Assembly: GCF_000280905.1 (NCBI RefSeq) | Contig: NZ_ALAP01000078.1 | Location: 124,001 to 188,000 of the forward strand | DNA: 64,000 nucleotides | Origin: Streptomyces sp. AA1529 | Lineage (GTDB): Bacteria > Actinomycetota > Actinomycetes > Streptomycetales > Streptomycetaceae | Reading direction: 5' to 3' | Shown: positions 6,862 to 15,468 of the stretch, one piece after another | Layout: each line of letters starts with the position of its first letter | Position numbering within the stretch: the first letter of the stretch is position 1 | Notes under the pieces: generated by a model | What the model was told of the DNA's origin: nothing | Databases searched by the model: none | Seen by the model: the letters and a program-made list of their open reading frames with translations, nothing else | Program-made: the position numbers and the translations under genes

Positions 6862-9852
6862 GTGGCCGACCGTCTTCTCGTCCGTGGCGCTCGCGAGCAC
6901 AACCTCCGCAACGTCTCGATAGACCTCCCCCGCGACTCGCTCATCGTCTTCACGGGGCTCTCGGGCTCGGGCAAGTCCTCGCTCGCCTTCGACACGATCT
7001 TCGCGGAGGGCCAGCGGCGCTACGTGGAGTCGCTCTCCGCCTACGCACGGCAGTTCCTCGGGCAGATGGACAAGCCCGACGTGGACTTCATCGAGGGGCT
7101 CTCCCCCGCCGTCTCCATCGACCAGAAGTCGACCTCGCGCAACCCGCGGTCGACAGTCGGCACCATCACCGAGGTCTACGACTACCTGCGGCTGCTCTAC
7201 GCCCGGATCGGCAAGCCGCACTGCCCCGTCTGCGGCCGCCCGATCGCCCGCCAGTCGCCGCAGGCCATCGTGGACAAGGTGCTCGGCCTGGAGGAGGGCA
7301 GCCGCTTCCAGGTGCTCTCGCCGCTGGTGCGCGAGCGCAAGGGCGAGTTCGTCGACCTCTTCAACGAACTGCAGACCAAGGGCTACAGCCGCGCCCGGGT
7401 CGACGGGCGGACCGTCCAGCTGTCCGAGCCGCCGAAGCTGAAGAAGCAGGAGAAGCACACGATCGAGGTGGTCGTCGACCGCCTGACCGTCAAGGGCAGC
7501 GCCAAGCGGCGGCTCACCGATTCGGTGGAGACGGCGCTCGGCCTCTCCGGCGGCATGATCATTCTCGACTTCGTCGACCTGGAGCCGGACGACCCGCAGC
7601 GCGAGCGGATGTACTCCGAGCATCTGTACTGCCCCTACGACGACCTCTCCTTCGAGGAGCTGGAGCCGCGCTCCTTCTCCTTCAACTCGCCCTTCGGCGC
7701 CTGCCAGGTGTGCACCGGCATCGGCACCCGGATGGAGGTCGACCCGGAGCTGATCGTCCCGGACGAGGACAAGTCGCTGGACGAGGGTGCGCTGCACCCG
7801 TGGTCGCACGGCCACACCAAGGAGTACTTCGGCCGGCTGATCGGCGCGCTGGCCGACGCGCTCGGCTTCCGCACCGACATCCCGTGGGCGGGCCTCCCGG
7901 CCCGCGCCAAGAAGGCCCTGCTGCACGGCCACAAGACCCAGGTCGAGGTCCGGTACCGCAACCGGTACGGCCGCGAGCGCGCCTACACGACCGCCTTCGA
8001 GGGCGTGGTCCCGTTCGTGAGGCGGCGGCACTCCGAGGCGGAGACCGACAGCAGCCGGGAGCGCTTCGAGGGCTACATGCGCGAGGTGAACTGCCCCGCC
8101 TGCGAGGGCACCCGGCTCAAGCCGCTGGTGCTGGCCGTCACCGTGCAGAACAAGTCCATCGCGGAGGTCTCCGCGATGTCGATCACCGAGTGCGCCGACT
8201 TCCTGCGCGAGCTGACCCTGACCGGGCGCGACAAGCAGATCGCCGAGCGGGTGCTCAAGGAGGTCAACGAGCGGCTGCGCTTCCTGGTGGACGTCGGCCT
8301 GGACTACCTGACGCTCAACCGGGCCGCAGGCACCCTCTCCGGCGGGGAGGCGCAGCGCATCCGGCTCGCCACCCAGATCGGCTCCGGACTGGTCGGGGTG
8401 CTGTACGTGCTGGACGAGCCGTCCATCGGGCTGCACCAGCGCGACAACCACCGGCTGATCGAGACCCTGGTGCGGCTGCGCGACCTGGGCAACACCCTCA
8501 TCGTCGTGGAGCACGACGAGGACACCATCAAGGCGGCCGACTGGGTGGTGGACATCGGTCCGGGCGCGGGCGAGCACGGCGGCAAGGTGGTGCACAGCGG
8601 ACCGTTGAAGGAGCTGCTGGCCAACGAGGACTCCGTGACCGGCGACTATCTGACCGGCAAGCGCGAGATCCCCACCCCCGAGGTGCGCCGCCCCGCCGAC
8701 CCCGCTCGGCAGTTGACCGTCCGCGGGGCGCGGGAGAACAACCTGCGCGACGTCGACGTCTCCTTCCCGCTCGGCGTGCTGACCGCCATCACGGGCGTCT
8801 CGGGCTCCGGGAAGTCGACGCTGGTCAACGACATCCTCTACACGCATCTCGCCCGCGAGCTGAACGGCGCCAAGGCGGTCCCCGGCCGGCACACCCGGGT
8901 CGAGGGGGACGACCTCGTGGACAAGGTCGTGCACGTCGACCAGTCGCCCATCGGCCGGACCCCGCGGTCCAACCCGGCCACCTACACCGGCGTCTTCGAC
9001 CACGTGCGCAAGCTGTTCGCCGAGACGACCGAGGCGAAGGTGCGCGGCTACCAGCAGGGCCGGTTCTCCTTCAACGTCAAGGGGGGCCGCTGCGAGAACT
9101 GCGCCGGCGACGGCACCATCAAGATCGAGATGAACTTCCTGCCGGACGTGTACGTCCCCTGCGAGGTCTGCCACGGTGCGCGCTACAACCGGGAGACCCT
9201 GGAGGTGCACTTCAAGGGCAAGAACATCGCCGAGGTCCTGGACATGCCCATCGAGCAGGCCCTGGACTTCTTCGAGGCGGTGCCCGGCATCGCCCGCCAT
9301 CTGCGGACGCTCAACGACGTCGGCCTGGGCTATGTGCGGCTCGGGCAGTCCGCACCGACCCTCTCGGGCGGTGAGGCGCAGCGGGTGAAGCTCGCCAGCG
9401 AGCTGCAGAAGCGCTCCACCGGACGGACCGTCTACGTCCTGGACGAGCCGACGACCGGCCTCCACTTCGAGGACATCAGGAAGCTGATCGGCGTCCTGGA
9501 GGGTCTGGTGGACAAGGGCAACTCGGTGATGGTGATCGAGCACAACCTCGATGTCATCAAGACCGCGGACTGGGTCGTCGACCTCGGCCCGGAGGGCGGC
9601 AACGGCGGTGGCCTGGTGGTCGCCGAGGGCACCCCGGAGCAGGTCGCGGCGGAGCCCGCCAGCCACACCGGGAAGTTCCTCCGCGACGTGCTGGGCGACC
9701 GGGTCAGCGACGCGTCCGTGCCGGCGAGGCCCGCGGCGGGCAAGGCGCCGGCCAGGAAGCCGGCCGCCAAGAAGACCGCCGCGAAGAAGCCGGCCGCCAA
9801 GAAGGCACCCGCGAAGAAGGCCACCGCCAGGAAGGCCGCCCGCAAGTCCTGA
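6862..9852 (+). CDS. uvrA: UvrA, excinuclease ABC subunit A
   Basis: UvrA is the damage-sensing ABC ATPase that loads UvrB in nucleotide excision repair. The 996-residue product has two ABC modules: a Walker A GLSGSGKSSLAFDT near residue 30 and GVSGSGKSTLVND near 645, and two signature motifs (TLSGGEAQRIRLA, TLSGGEAQRVKLA). It has zinc-finger cysteine pairs (CPVCGRP; CENCAGDG...CEVCHG). The GTG at 6862 gives the usual start VADRLLVRGAREHNLRNV, with AAAGG 11 bases upstream. Residues about 958-996 form a Lys/Ala/Pro tail made of AAKK-type repeats, like the tails of actinobacterial HU and H1-like proteins, probably for DNA contact (inference). Confidence 0.98.
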   Translation: MADRLLVRGAREHNLRNVSIDLPRDSLIVFTGLSGSGKSSLAFDTIFAEGQRRYVESLSAYARQFLGQMDKPDVDFIEGLSPAVSIDQKSTSRNPRSTVGTITEVYDYLRLLYARIGKPHCPVCGRPIARQSPQAIVDKVLGLEEGSRFQVLSPLVRERKGEFVDLFNELQTKGYSRARVDGRTVQLSEPPKLKKQEKHTIEVVVDRLTVKGSAKRRLTDSVETALGLSGGMIILDFVDLEPDDPQRERMYSEHLYCPYDDLSFEELEPRSFSFNSPFGACQVCTGIGTRMEVDPELIVPDEDKSLDEGALHPWSHGHTKEYFGRLIGALADALGFRTDIPWAGLPARAKKALLHGHKTQVEVRYRNRYGRERAYTTAFEGVVPFVRRRHSEAETDSSRERFEGYMREVNCPACEGTRLKPLVLAVTVQNKSIAEVSAMSITECADFLRELTLTGRDKQIAERVLKEVNERLRFLVDVGLDYLTLNRAAGTLSGGEAQRIRLATQIGSGLVGVLYVLDEPSIGLHQRDNHRLIETLVRLRDLGNTLIVVEHDEDTIKAADWVVDIGPGAGEHGGKVVHSGPLKELLANEDSVTGDYLTGKREIPTPEVRRPADPARQLTVRGARENNLRDVDVSFPLGVLTAITGVSGSGKSTLVNDILYTHLARELNGAKAVPGRHTRVEGDDLVDKVVHVDQSPIGRTPRSNPATYTGVFDHVRKLFAETTEAKVRGYQQGRFSFNVKGGRCENCAGDGTIKIEMNFLPDVYVPCEVCHGARYNRETLEVHFKGKNIAEVLDMPIEQALDFFEAVPGIARHLRTLNDVGLGYVRLGQSAPTLSGGEAQRVKLASELQKRSTGRTVYVLDEPTTGLHFEDIRKLIGVLEGLVDKGNSVMVIEHNLDVIKTADWVVDLGPEGGNGGGLVVAEGTPEQVAAEPASHTGKFLRDVLGDRVSDASVPARPAAGKAPARKPAAKKTAAKKPAAKKAPAKKATARKAARKS

Positions 9853-9868
9853 CCCGGTGTGCGGCCGT

Positions 9869-9882
9869 GCCGGGCGCCCGGC
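9869..9882. terminator. 14-bp GC palindrome after uvrA
   Basis: GCCGGGCGCCCGGC is a perfect palindrome 16 bases past the uvrA stop, flanked by CGGCCG copies that extend it imperfectly. It lies just ahead of the -10 element of the next gene and may end uvrA transcription. Confidence 0.35.
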
Positions 9883-9912
9883 GGCCGGGTGCGCGGGGCG
9901 GCGGGCCGGACG

Positions 9913-9918
9913 TAGAGT
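9913..9918 (+). promoter_or_regulatory. -10 hexamer TAGAGT of a leaderless promoter
   Basis: TAGAGT lies at -13 to -8 before the GTG at 9926, which has no Shine-Dalgarno. This supports the chosen start and separate transcription from uvrA. Confidence 0.5.
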
Positions 9919-9925
9919 GCGGCGC

Positions 9926-10348
9926 GTGACGACGAGCAAGGAATCGCCGGCCACGCGCCGCACCGTACTGTGCGGGGCCGCGCTGGCCGCACTGGGACTG
10001 ACCGCCGCCGGGTGCGCCGGTGACTCCGGGAACGGCACGTCGGGGTCCGGCCCGGACGAGCCGGTCGAGCTGGGCGACGCGGAAGCCGTACCGGTGGGTG
10101 GTGCGAAGCTGTACGCCGAGCAGAAAGTGCTGGTCGCCCAGCCCGAGAAGGGCGACTTCAAGGGATTCAGCGCGATCTGCACCCACCAGGGCAGTGTCCT
10201 GGGCGAGATCGACGGCGAGGTGGCGGTCTGCCCGCTGCACGGGAGCCGCTTCCACGTGGACTCGGGGAAGGTCGCACAGGGTCCCGCCACCGAGGCGCTG
10301 CCTGCGGTACCGGTGAAGGTGGAGCAGGGGAAGCTCGTCGCGGGCTGA
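9926..10348 (+). CDS. Tat-exported Rieske [2Fe-2S] lipoprotein
   Basis: A 140-residue single-domain Rieske protein. The N-terminus has twin arginines (ATRRTVLCGAA) and a lipobox-like LTAAGCAG, so it is probably folded with its cluster, exported by Tat and lipid-anchored outside the membrane. The cluster ligands are seen as CTHQG and CPLHGSRF, 16 residues apart, the normal spacing of Rieske CxH...CxxH boxes. It is not in a cytochrome bc operon and no partner oxidase is adjacent, so the electron partner is unknown. Such lone Rieske lipoproteins are common in Streptomyces. The start is assigned from the leaderless -10 element. Confidence 0.93.
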   Translation: MTTSKESPATRRTVLCGAALAALGLTAAGCAGDSGNGTSGSGPDEPVELGDAEAVPVGGAKLYAEQKVLVAQPEKGDFKGFSAICTHQGSVLGEIDGEVAVCPLHGSRFHVDSGKVAQGPATEALPAVPVKVEQGKLVAG

Positions 10349-10527
10349 GCCGCTCGTGGCGCGAACGGGCCCGGCCGGGCGCGGAACCCTGCGGCCGACC
10401 GGTGGAAGATACGCGGCGTTTCCCCCGACTTCGCTCCGCACCTCTGGTGTGGACCGGTCCCCCTTGGGACCCTGTGCGGCACTGTGCGCAGAAAGTGCCG
10501 AGAACACTGGTCTTTGTGGGGGACGTT

Positions 10528-13500
10528 GTGAGAAAAGTCCACGCTCGCGCAAGACTCACCGCTCCGCTGCTCCCGGTGGCGACCGCCGCCGCGCTGCTGG
10601 CCGGTCTGCTGTCGGCCGGCCCGGCCCGGGCCGCGGTGGAGCAGCACACCTCCCGGCCGGCCGCGGCCGAAAGCGCCGGAGACCGGGCCGCCCCCGGGCC
10701 GGCCGGCGGCGGCATGGAACTCTCCCGCACCACCCGGCCCCTCGCGCCGGGTGCGCGGCTCACCTCCTTCGACCGGCTCGAACCGGACAGCTGGCTGCGC
10801 GCGGACGCGCTCACCCTCGACCTGGGCCGGGCCCGGACGGGCACGAGTGCCGACTACCTCTCCTCGGGCCAGGTCACCGAACGCCGGACCGTCGGCGACC
10901 TGGCCGCGGAGCACGATCCCGGGCCGGGCCGCCGCACCATCGCGGCGCTCAACGCCGACTTCTTCGACATCAACGAGACCGGCGCCCCACTCGGCCCCGG
11001 CGTCCGCGACGGCAAGCCCGTCCACTCCCCCGCGCCCGGGGTCTCCGAGGCGGTCGGCATCGGGCCGGACGCGGCGGGCCGCATCCTGGACCTGTACTTC
11101 GAGGGCACGGTCACCCTCCCGGCGGGCGACGTGCCGCTCGCCGGGAGGGACGCCGCCGATGTCGCGGAGGACGGCATCGGGCTGTACGACGCGGACTGGG
11201 GCGACGCCGACCGGGCGCTGACGGTCGACCAGGATCCCGAGGTCACCGAGGTGGCCGTGCGGGACGGCGACGTCACCTCGGTGGCCCGGAAGCCCGGCAG
11301 GGGCGCGATCCCGGAAGGGGTGAACGTCCTGCTGGGCCGGGGCGACGGCGCCGAGCGGCTCGCCGCGCTGCACCCGGGCGACCCGGTCGAGGTGGCCTAC
11401 CGGATGCGCACCGACGACGGCTCCCCGCTGCCGCGCACGGCGGTCGGCGGACGCGGCGTGCTGGTCGAGGACGGTACTCCGCAGAACTGGGACGGCAGGC
11501 CGAACAACGCGGCGGCGCCGCGCACCGCCGTGGGCTTCTCCGAGGACGGCGGCACGATGCACGTGCTGACGGTGGACGGCAGGCAGGCGGCCTCGGGCGG
11601 GGTGACGCTGACCGAACTCGCCCGGATGATGAAGAAGCTGGGCGCCTACAACGCCCTCAACCTGGACGGCGGCGGCTCCTCCACACTGCTGGCCCGGAAG
11701 CCGGGCGGCACCGCGCTCCGGTTGGAGAACGCGCCCTCCGACGGCGAGCAGCGCGAGGTCGCGGACGCGCTGGCGCTGACGGCGCCGAAGGGGTCGGGGC
11801 GGCTGTCCGGCTTCTGGGTGGAGACGGCTCTCGACCCGCGCGAGGCGGCCACGGCCGACACCGTGCCGGGCGGCCACCCCGACCGCGTCTTCCCCGGGCT
11901 GACCCGGTCGCTGACCGCCGCCCCGTACGACGAGACCTACGGCCCGGCACAGGGTGCACCGCGCCCCCGGTGGCGGGCCGCGCGGCCGGACGTCGGCCGG
12001 GTGGACGCGCAGGGCGTCTTCCGGGCCCGCCGGACGGGCAGCACCTCGGTCACCGCCCGGGCCGGCGCCGCCGAGGGCACCACGAAGCTGCGGGTCCTGG
12101 GGCCGCTGGAGCGGGTCCGCGCCACCACGGACCGGGTGGGTCTGGCCGACGGCGCCGCCGACGGATCGTTCGGGCTGGTCGGATACGACGCGGAGGGCAA
12201 CAGCGCACCCGTCGAGCCCGCGGACGCGCGGCTGTCCTACGACCACGCGCTCTTCTCGGTCACCGCGGACGAGGACGCCGCCGACGGCAGGTTCACCGTC
12301 AGGACCCGCTCCGGGCAGGAGTCCGCGTCCGGCACGGTGACCGTGACGGTACGGGGGCACACGACCCGGGTGGCCGTCACCGTGGGGCTGCGCGAGCAGC
12401 CGGTGGCCGACTTCGGCGACGCGTCCGACTGGACGTTCAGCGCGGCCCGCGCCACCGGCTCGGTGGCTCCCGAACCGAGCGGCAAGGACGGCGGCGGGCT
12501 CGAGCTCAGCTACGACTTCACCCGTTCCACGGCCACCCGTGCCGCCTACGCGAACCCGCCCGCCGAGCGGGAGATCCCCGGGCAGCCGCGCAGCTTCACC
12601 CTGTGGATCAGAGGGGACGGCTCGGGTGCCTGGCCCTCGCTGCACCTCAAGGACGCGGCGGGCACCGACCAGGTGCTGCGCGGCCCGCTGGTGGAGTGGC
12701 GGGACTGGCGCCAGGTCACCTTCGAGGTCCCCGAAGGAGTGGCCTATCCGCTCACGCTGCACCGCTTCTACCTGGCCGAGACCCGGCCCGCCGCGCAGTA
12801 CGAGGGTTCGGTGGTGCTGGACGAACTGGTCGCCAGGACGCCGCCGGACATCGACCTGCCGGAGACCGGGCGCCCGCACGATCCGCTGATCTCCACGGCC
12901 GCCGACACCGCCGGGCGCGACTGGCGGTTCGCGGTGCTGTCGGACGCGCAGTTCGTCGCGCGCGATCCGGACAGCGAGGCCGTGCGGCAGGCACGCCGGA
13001 CCCTGCGCGAGATCCGGGCCGCCCGGCCCGATTTCCTGATCGTCGACGGGGATCTGGTGGACGAGGGCACCCCGGCGGATCTGGCGTTCGCGCGCACGGT
13101 GCTGGAGGAGGAGTTGGGGGACGCGGTCGACTGGTACTACGTGCCGGGCAACCACGAGGTGATGGGCGGTTCGATCGACCACTTCGTCCAGGAGTTCGGA
13201 CCCGCGCAACGCACCTTCGACCACCGCGGCACCCGGTTCATCACCCTGGACACCTCGTCGCTGACGGTGCGGGGCGGCGGCTTCGCCCAGTTCCGGGAGC
13301 TGCGTCGGCAGTTGGACGCGGCCGCCCGGGACCGCGGCATCGACTCCGTCGCCGTCATCGAGCACGTACCGCCGCGCGACCCCACCCCGGCGCGGGCCAG
13401 CCGGCTCACGGACCGGATGGAGGCCGATCTGCTGGAGGGCTGGCTGGCCGACTTCCGGTCCCGTTCGGGCAAGGGCGCGGCCCTGGTGGCGGGGCATGTC

Positions 13501-13977
13501 GGCGTCTTCGACGCCTCCCGGGTGGACGGGGTGCCGTATCTGGTGAACGGGAACTCGGCCAAGGCACCGGCCGCTCCGCCGGGCGCGGGGGGCTTCACCG
13601 GCTGGTCGCTGCTGGGTGTGGACCAGGGGCGGCCGCGCGACGGGGACTGGCTCTCGGTGCAGACCCGGGCCCATGTGGACGCACTGCTGCTGGACGCGCC
13701 CGAGCGGCTCGCGGTGGGCGGGCAGGCCACCGCGTCGGCGACCGTCCGGCAGGGCAGCGGACCGGCAGCGCGCCGGGTTCCGGTCGGCTGGCCGGTGAGC
13801 GCCGACTGGCCCGGCTCACCGGGGCTGTGTGTGAAGGGCGCGGTGCCCCGCGGACGCTGTGTGGCCTCCTACGATCCGGCGGACGGCACCCTGACCGGGC
13901 GCAGACCGGGCACGGTCACCCTTGCGGTGCTGGTAAACGGGGAGCGGGCGGCACAGCGGGTGACCGTCGGCCGCTGA
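10528..13977 (+). CDS. Secreted phosphodiester glycosidase-metallophosphoesterase fusion
   Basis: A 1149-residue exported protein with several domains. Residues about 1-38 form a Sec signal peptide ending in an ARA-A site. Residues about 130-400 match the phosphodiester glycosidase (NAGPA/DUF2233) family: NADFFDINETGAPLGPGV near 141 and NALNLDGGGSSTLLA near 380. The middle holds Ig-like/bacterial beta-sandwich regions and a carbohydrate-module-like stretch. Residues about 800-1010 are a calcineurin-like metallophosphoesterase: RFAVLSDAQF, FLIVDGDLVDEG, YYVPGNHEV and GHVGVFD. A last Ig-like domain follows. It may cut sugar phosphodiesters and then the phosphate in cell-wall or environmental polymers; this is inference. 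GTG at 10528 was chosen for GGGGGAC five bases upstream and a clean signal peptide. Confidence 0.9.
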   Translation: MRKVHARARLTAPLLPVATAAALLAGLLSAGPARAAVEQHTSRPAAAESAGDRAAPGPAGGGMELSRTTRPLAPGARLTSFDRLEPDSWLRADALTLDLGRARTGTSADYLSSGQVTERRTVGDLAAEHDPGPGRRTIAALNADFFDINETGAPLGPGVRDGKPVHSPAPGVSEAVGIGPDAAGRILDLYFEGTVTLPAGDVPLAGRDAADVAEDGIGLYDADWGDADRALTVDQDPEVTEVAVRDGDVTSVARKPGRGAIPEGVNVLLGRGDGAERLAALHPGDPVEVAYRMRTDDGSPLPRTAVGGRGVLVEDGTPQNWDGRPNNAAAPRTAVGFSEDGGTMHVLTVDGRQAASGGVTLTELARMMKKLGAYNALNLDGGGSSTLLARKPGGTALRLENAPSDGEQREVADALALTAPKGSGRLSGFWVETALDPREAATADTVPGGHPDRVFPGLTRSLTAAPYDETYGPAQGAPRPRWRAARPDVGRVDAQGVFRARRTGSTSVTARAGAAEGTTKLRVLGPLERVRATTDRVGLADGAADGSFGLVGYDAEGNSAPVEPADARLSYDHALFSVTADEDAADGRFTVRTRSGQESASGTVTVTVRGHTTRVAVTVGLREQPVADFGDASDWTFSAARATGSVAPEPSGKDGGGLELSYDFTRSTATRAAYANPPAEREIPGQPRSFTLWIRGDGSGAWPSLHLKDAAGTDQVLRGPLVEWRDWRQVTFEVPEGVAYPLTLHRFYLAETRPAAQYEGSVVLDELVARTPPDIDLPETGRPHDPLISTAADTAGRDWRFAVLSDAQFVARDPDSEAVRQARRTLREIRAARPDFLIVDGDLVDEGTPADLAFARTVLEEELGDAVDWYYVPGNHEVMGGSIDHFVQEFGPAQRTFDHRGTRFITLDTSSLTVRGGGFAQFRELRRQLDAAARDRGIDSVAVIEHVPPRDPTPARASRLTDRMEADLLEGWLADFRSRSGKGAALVAGHVGVFDASRVDGVPYLVNGNSAKAPAAPPGAGGFTGWSLLGVDQGRPRDGDWLSVQTRAHVDALLLDAPERLAVGGQATASATVRQGSGPAARRVPVGWPVSADWPGSPGLCVKGAVPRGRCVASYDPADGTLTGRRPGTVTLAVLVNGERAAQRVTVGR

Positions 13978-14005
13978 TCCGGCGGCCGCAGGCTCCCGGC
14001 GCGGT

Positions 14006-14050
14006 CCCGGCCCCGCCCCCTACCGGAAGGAGTGGTGGGGCGGGGCCGGG
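14006..14050. terminator. Bidirectional terminator hairpin, 14-bp perfect stem
   Basis: Arms 14006-14019 (CCCGGCCCCGCCCC) and 14037-14050 are perfectly complementary with a 17-nt loop. The hairpin starts 28 bases after the rightward glycosidase-esterase gene and lies downstream of the leftward terC gene, so it can serve both. Confidence 0.75.
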
Positions 14051-14077
14051 GGACGGGGGCTCCGGCGCTGCCGGAGG

Positions 14078-14146
14078 CCGGTCAGTGACCGGAGTCCGGT
14101 GACCGGTCAGGGGCCCGGAGACCGGTGACCGGTCAGGGGCCCGGAG
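14078..14146. repeat. 26-bp tandem repeat after terC
   Basis: Two copies of a 25-bp sequence (CCGGTGACCGGTCAGGGGC...CCGGAG) are identical at 14096-14120 and 14122-14146, a 26-bp period. A partial, diverged copy precedes them from about 14078. Each contains the palindromic core ACCGGT and GGTGACC. They sit between the terminator hairpin and the end of terC. Confidence 0.7.
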
Positions 14147-14147
14147 G

Positions 14148-15143
14148 TCAGGAACCGGTACGGGTCCGCTCGTCGCGCTCGGCGTCGGCCGCGGCCCGTG
14201 CCTGCTTGCGGGAGGCCGCCAGCGAGGTGATCGTCGTGATGATCAGCACGGCGCAGATGACGCCGAGCGACACCGGGATGCTGATCTCCGGAACGTGGAC
14301 CCCGCTCTCGTGCAGCGCGTGCAGCACCAGCTTGACGCCGATGAAGCCGAGGATGATCGAGAGCCCGTAGGAGAGGTGTACCAGCTTCTGCAGCAGGCCG
14401 CCGATCAGGAAGTAGAGCTGCCGCAGCCCCATCAGGGCGAACGCGTTGGCGGTGAAGACGATGTACGGGTCCTGGGTGAGGCCGAAGATCGCCGGGATGG
14501 AGTCCAGCGCGAACAGCACGTCCGTGGTGCCGATCGCCAGCATGACGATCAGCATGGGTGTCATCAGCCGCTTGCCGTTCTCGACGACGAACAGCTTGGT
14601 GCCGTGGTACTTGTCCGTCGAGGGAAAGCGCCGCTCGACGGCCTTGAGCAGCCGGTTCTCCTCGAACTCCTCCTCGTCGTCACCGGAGCGGGCCTCCTGG
14701 ACGAGCTTCCACGCCGTCCAGATCAGAAAGGCGCCGAAGAGGAAGAAGACCCAGGAGAAGGTGGAGATGATCGCGGCCCCGGCGGCGATGAAGGCACCGC
14801 GCAGCACCAGCGCGATGAGCACGCCGACCATCAGCACCCGCTGCTGGTAGATCGACGGCACCGCGAACTTCGCCATGATCAGCACGAAGACGAAGAGGTT
14901 GTCGACGCTCAGCGACTTCTCGGTGATGAAGCCCGCGAAGAACTCGCCGGATGCCTGGCCGTTCCCGAACAGGAAGAGGCCGAGTCCGAAGAGTGCGGCG
15001 AGGACGATCCAGACGGTCGTCCAGATGCCCGCCTCCTTGAGGGAGACCTCGTGCGGCTTGCGGCCGCCGATGAAGAAGTCCACCGCGATGAGGGCGGACA
15101 GACCGACGATGGTCAGCGCCCAGGTGGTCATGGATATGTCCAT
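14148..15143 (-). CDS. terC: TerC-family integral membrane protein
   Basis: A 331-residue protein with about nine predicted membrane segments and the TerC signature: acidic residues inside membrane helices (SLSVDNLFVFVLIMAKF and GTTDVLFALDSIPAIFGLT). TerC/Alx/YceF members export or handle Mn2+ and help load metal onto exported proteins; the older name comes from tellurite resistance. A cytoplasmic acidic loop (SGDDEEEFEENRLLKAVERRFPS) is typical. ATG at 15143 has a perfect GGAGG with 7-nt spacing. Upstream is a yybP-ykoY riboswitch, which supports a manganese role. TerD-type genes lie further upstream on the same strand. Confidence 0.95.
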   Translation of the reverse strand: MDISMTTWALTIVGLSALIAVDFFIGGRKPHEVSLKEAGIWTTVWIVLAALFGLGLFLFGNGQASGEFFAGFITEKSLSVDNLFVFVLIMAKFAVPSIYQQRVLMVGVLIALVLRGAFIAAGAAIISTFSWVFFLFGAFLIWTAWKLVQEARSGDDEEEFEENRLLKAVERRFPSTDKYHGTKLFVVENGKRLMTPMLIVMLAIGTTDVLFALDSIPAIFGLTQDPYIVFTANAFALMGLRQLYFLIGGLLQKLVHLSYGLSIILGFIGVKLVLHALHESGVHVPEISIPVSLGVICAVLIITTITSLAASRKQARAAADAERDERTRTGS

Positions 15144-15150
15144 GCGTGAT

Positions 15151-15182
15151 CCTCCGGCTTGCATTCGAGCATGGGCCGGAGG
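15151..15182 (-). promoter_or_regulatory. Shine-Dalgarno sequestering hairpin (riboswitch expression platform)
   Basis: On the leftward strand CCTCCGGC (15182-15175) is perfectly complementary to GCCGGAGG (15158-15151), which holds the terC Shine-Dalgarno; the loop is 16 nt. The same CCTCC is also the 3' strand of the aptamer's closing helix, pairing with GGAGG at 15291-15287. The two pairings exclude each other, the layout of a translational ON switch: ligand-bound aptamer frees the ribosome site. Confidence 0.75.
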
Positions 15183-15293
15183 TCTCTTCCACCCGGGGCC
15201 GCCGCCCGCAGCGGGCCGGGCCGGTGCCCCGGGGCCGTCCTGTCCGGCCCGTACTGACGGGATCACCGCATGGCTGGGAATACTCCCCTCCGA
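15178..15293 (-). ncRNA. yybP-ykoY manganese riboswitch upstream of terC
   Basis: Read leftward, this leader carries the known consensus blocks of the yybP-ykoY family in order: GGGGAGTA directly after the 5' closing strand (15281-15288), CCGTCAGTACGGG (the GUCA/ACG ligand loop, about 15248-15261), a long GC-rich variable stem, and GAAGAGACC near 15181-15190. The outer GGAGG/CCTCC helix closes it. The family senses Mn2+ and commonly precedes TerC/Alx exporters. An A/T-rich stretch at 15291-15336 just upstream is probably the promoter region, but I cannot fix the hexamers. Confidence 0.85.
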
Positions 15294-15468
15294 TACAAGA
15301 GAGAGTAAAGTAAAACCATGTAAAGGTAAAGAGTATGGTCGGGCAGGCCCCGCGCCCCGCCCCGCCAAGGCGGTCGGGGGCGCGGTCGGGCACAGTCGGG
15401 CACAGTCGGGCCCGGTCTCCCGGGTGCGGGATTCCACTCCCGGGCTCGGGGAACGGAGGGAGCGGTTC

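Noticed and set aside
6736..13674. Very long open frame on the minus strand over uvrA and the glycosidase gene
   Set aside because: It is antisense to well-conserved genes, has low-complexity Arg/Gly/Ala/Val composition and no family motifs; such frames are common in high-GC DNA.
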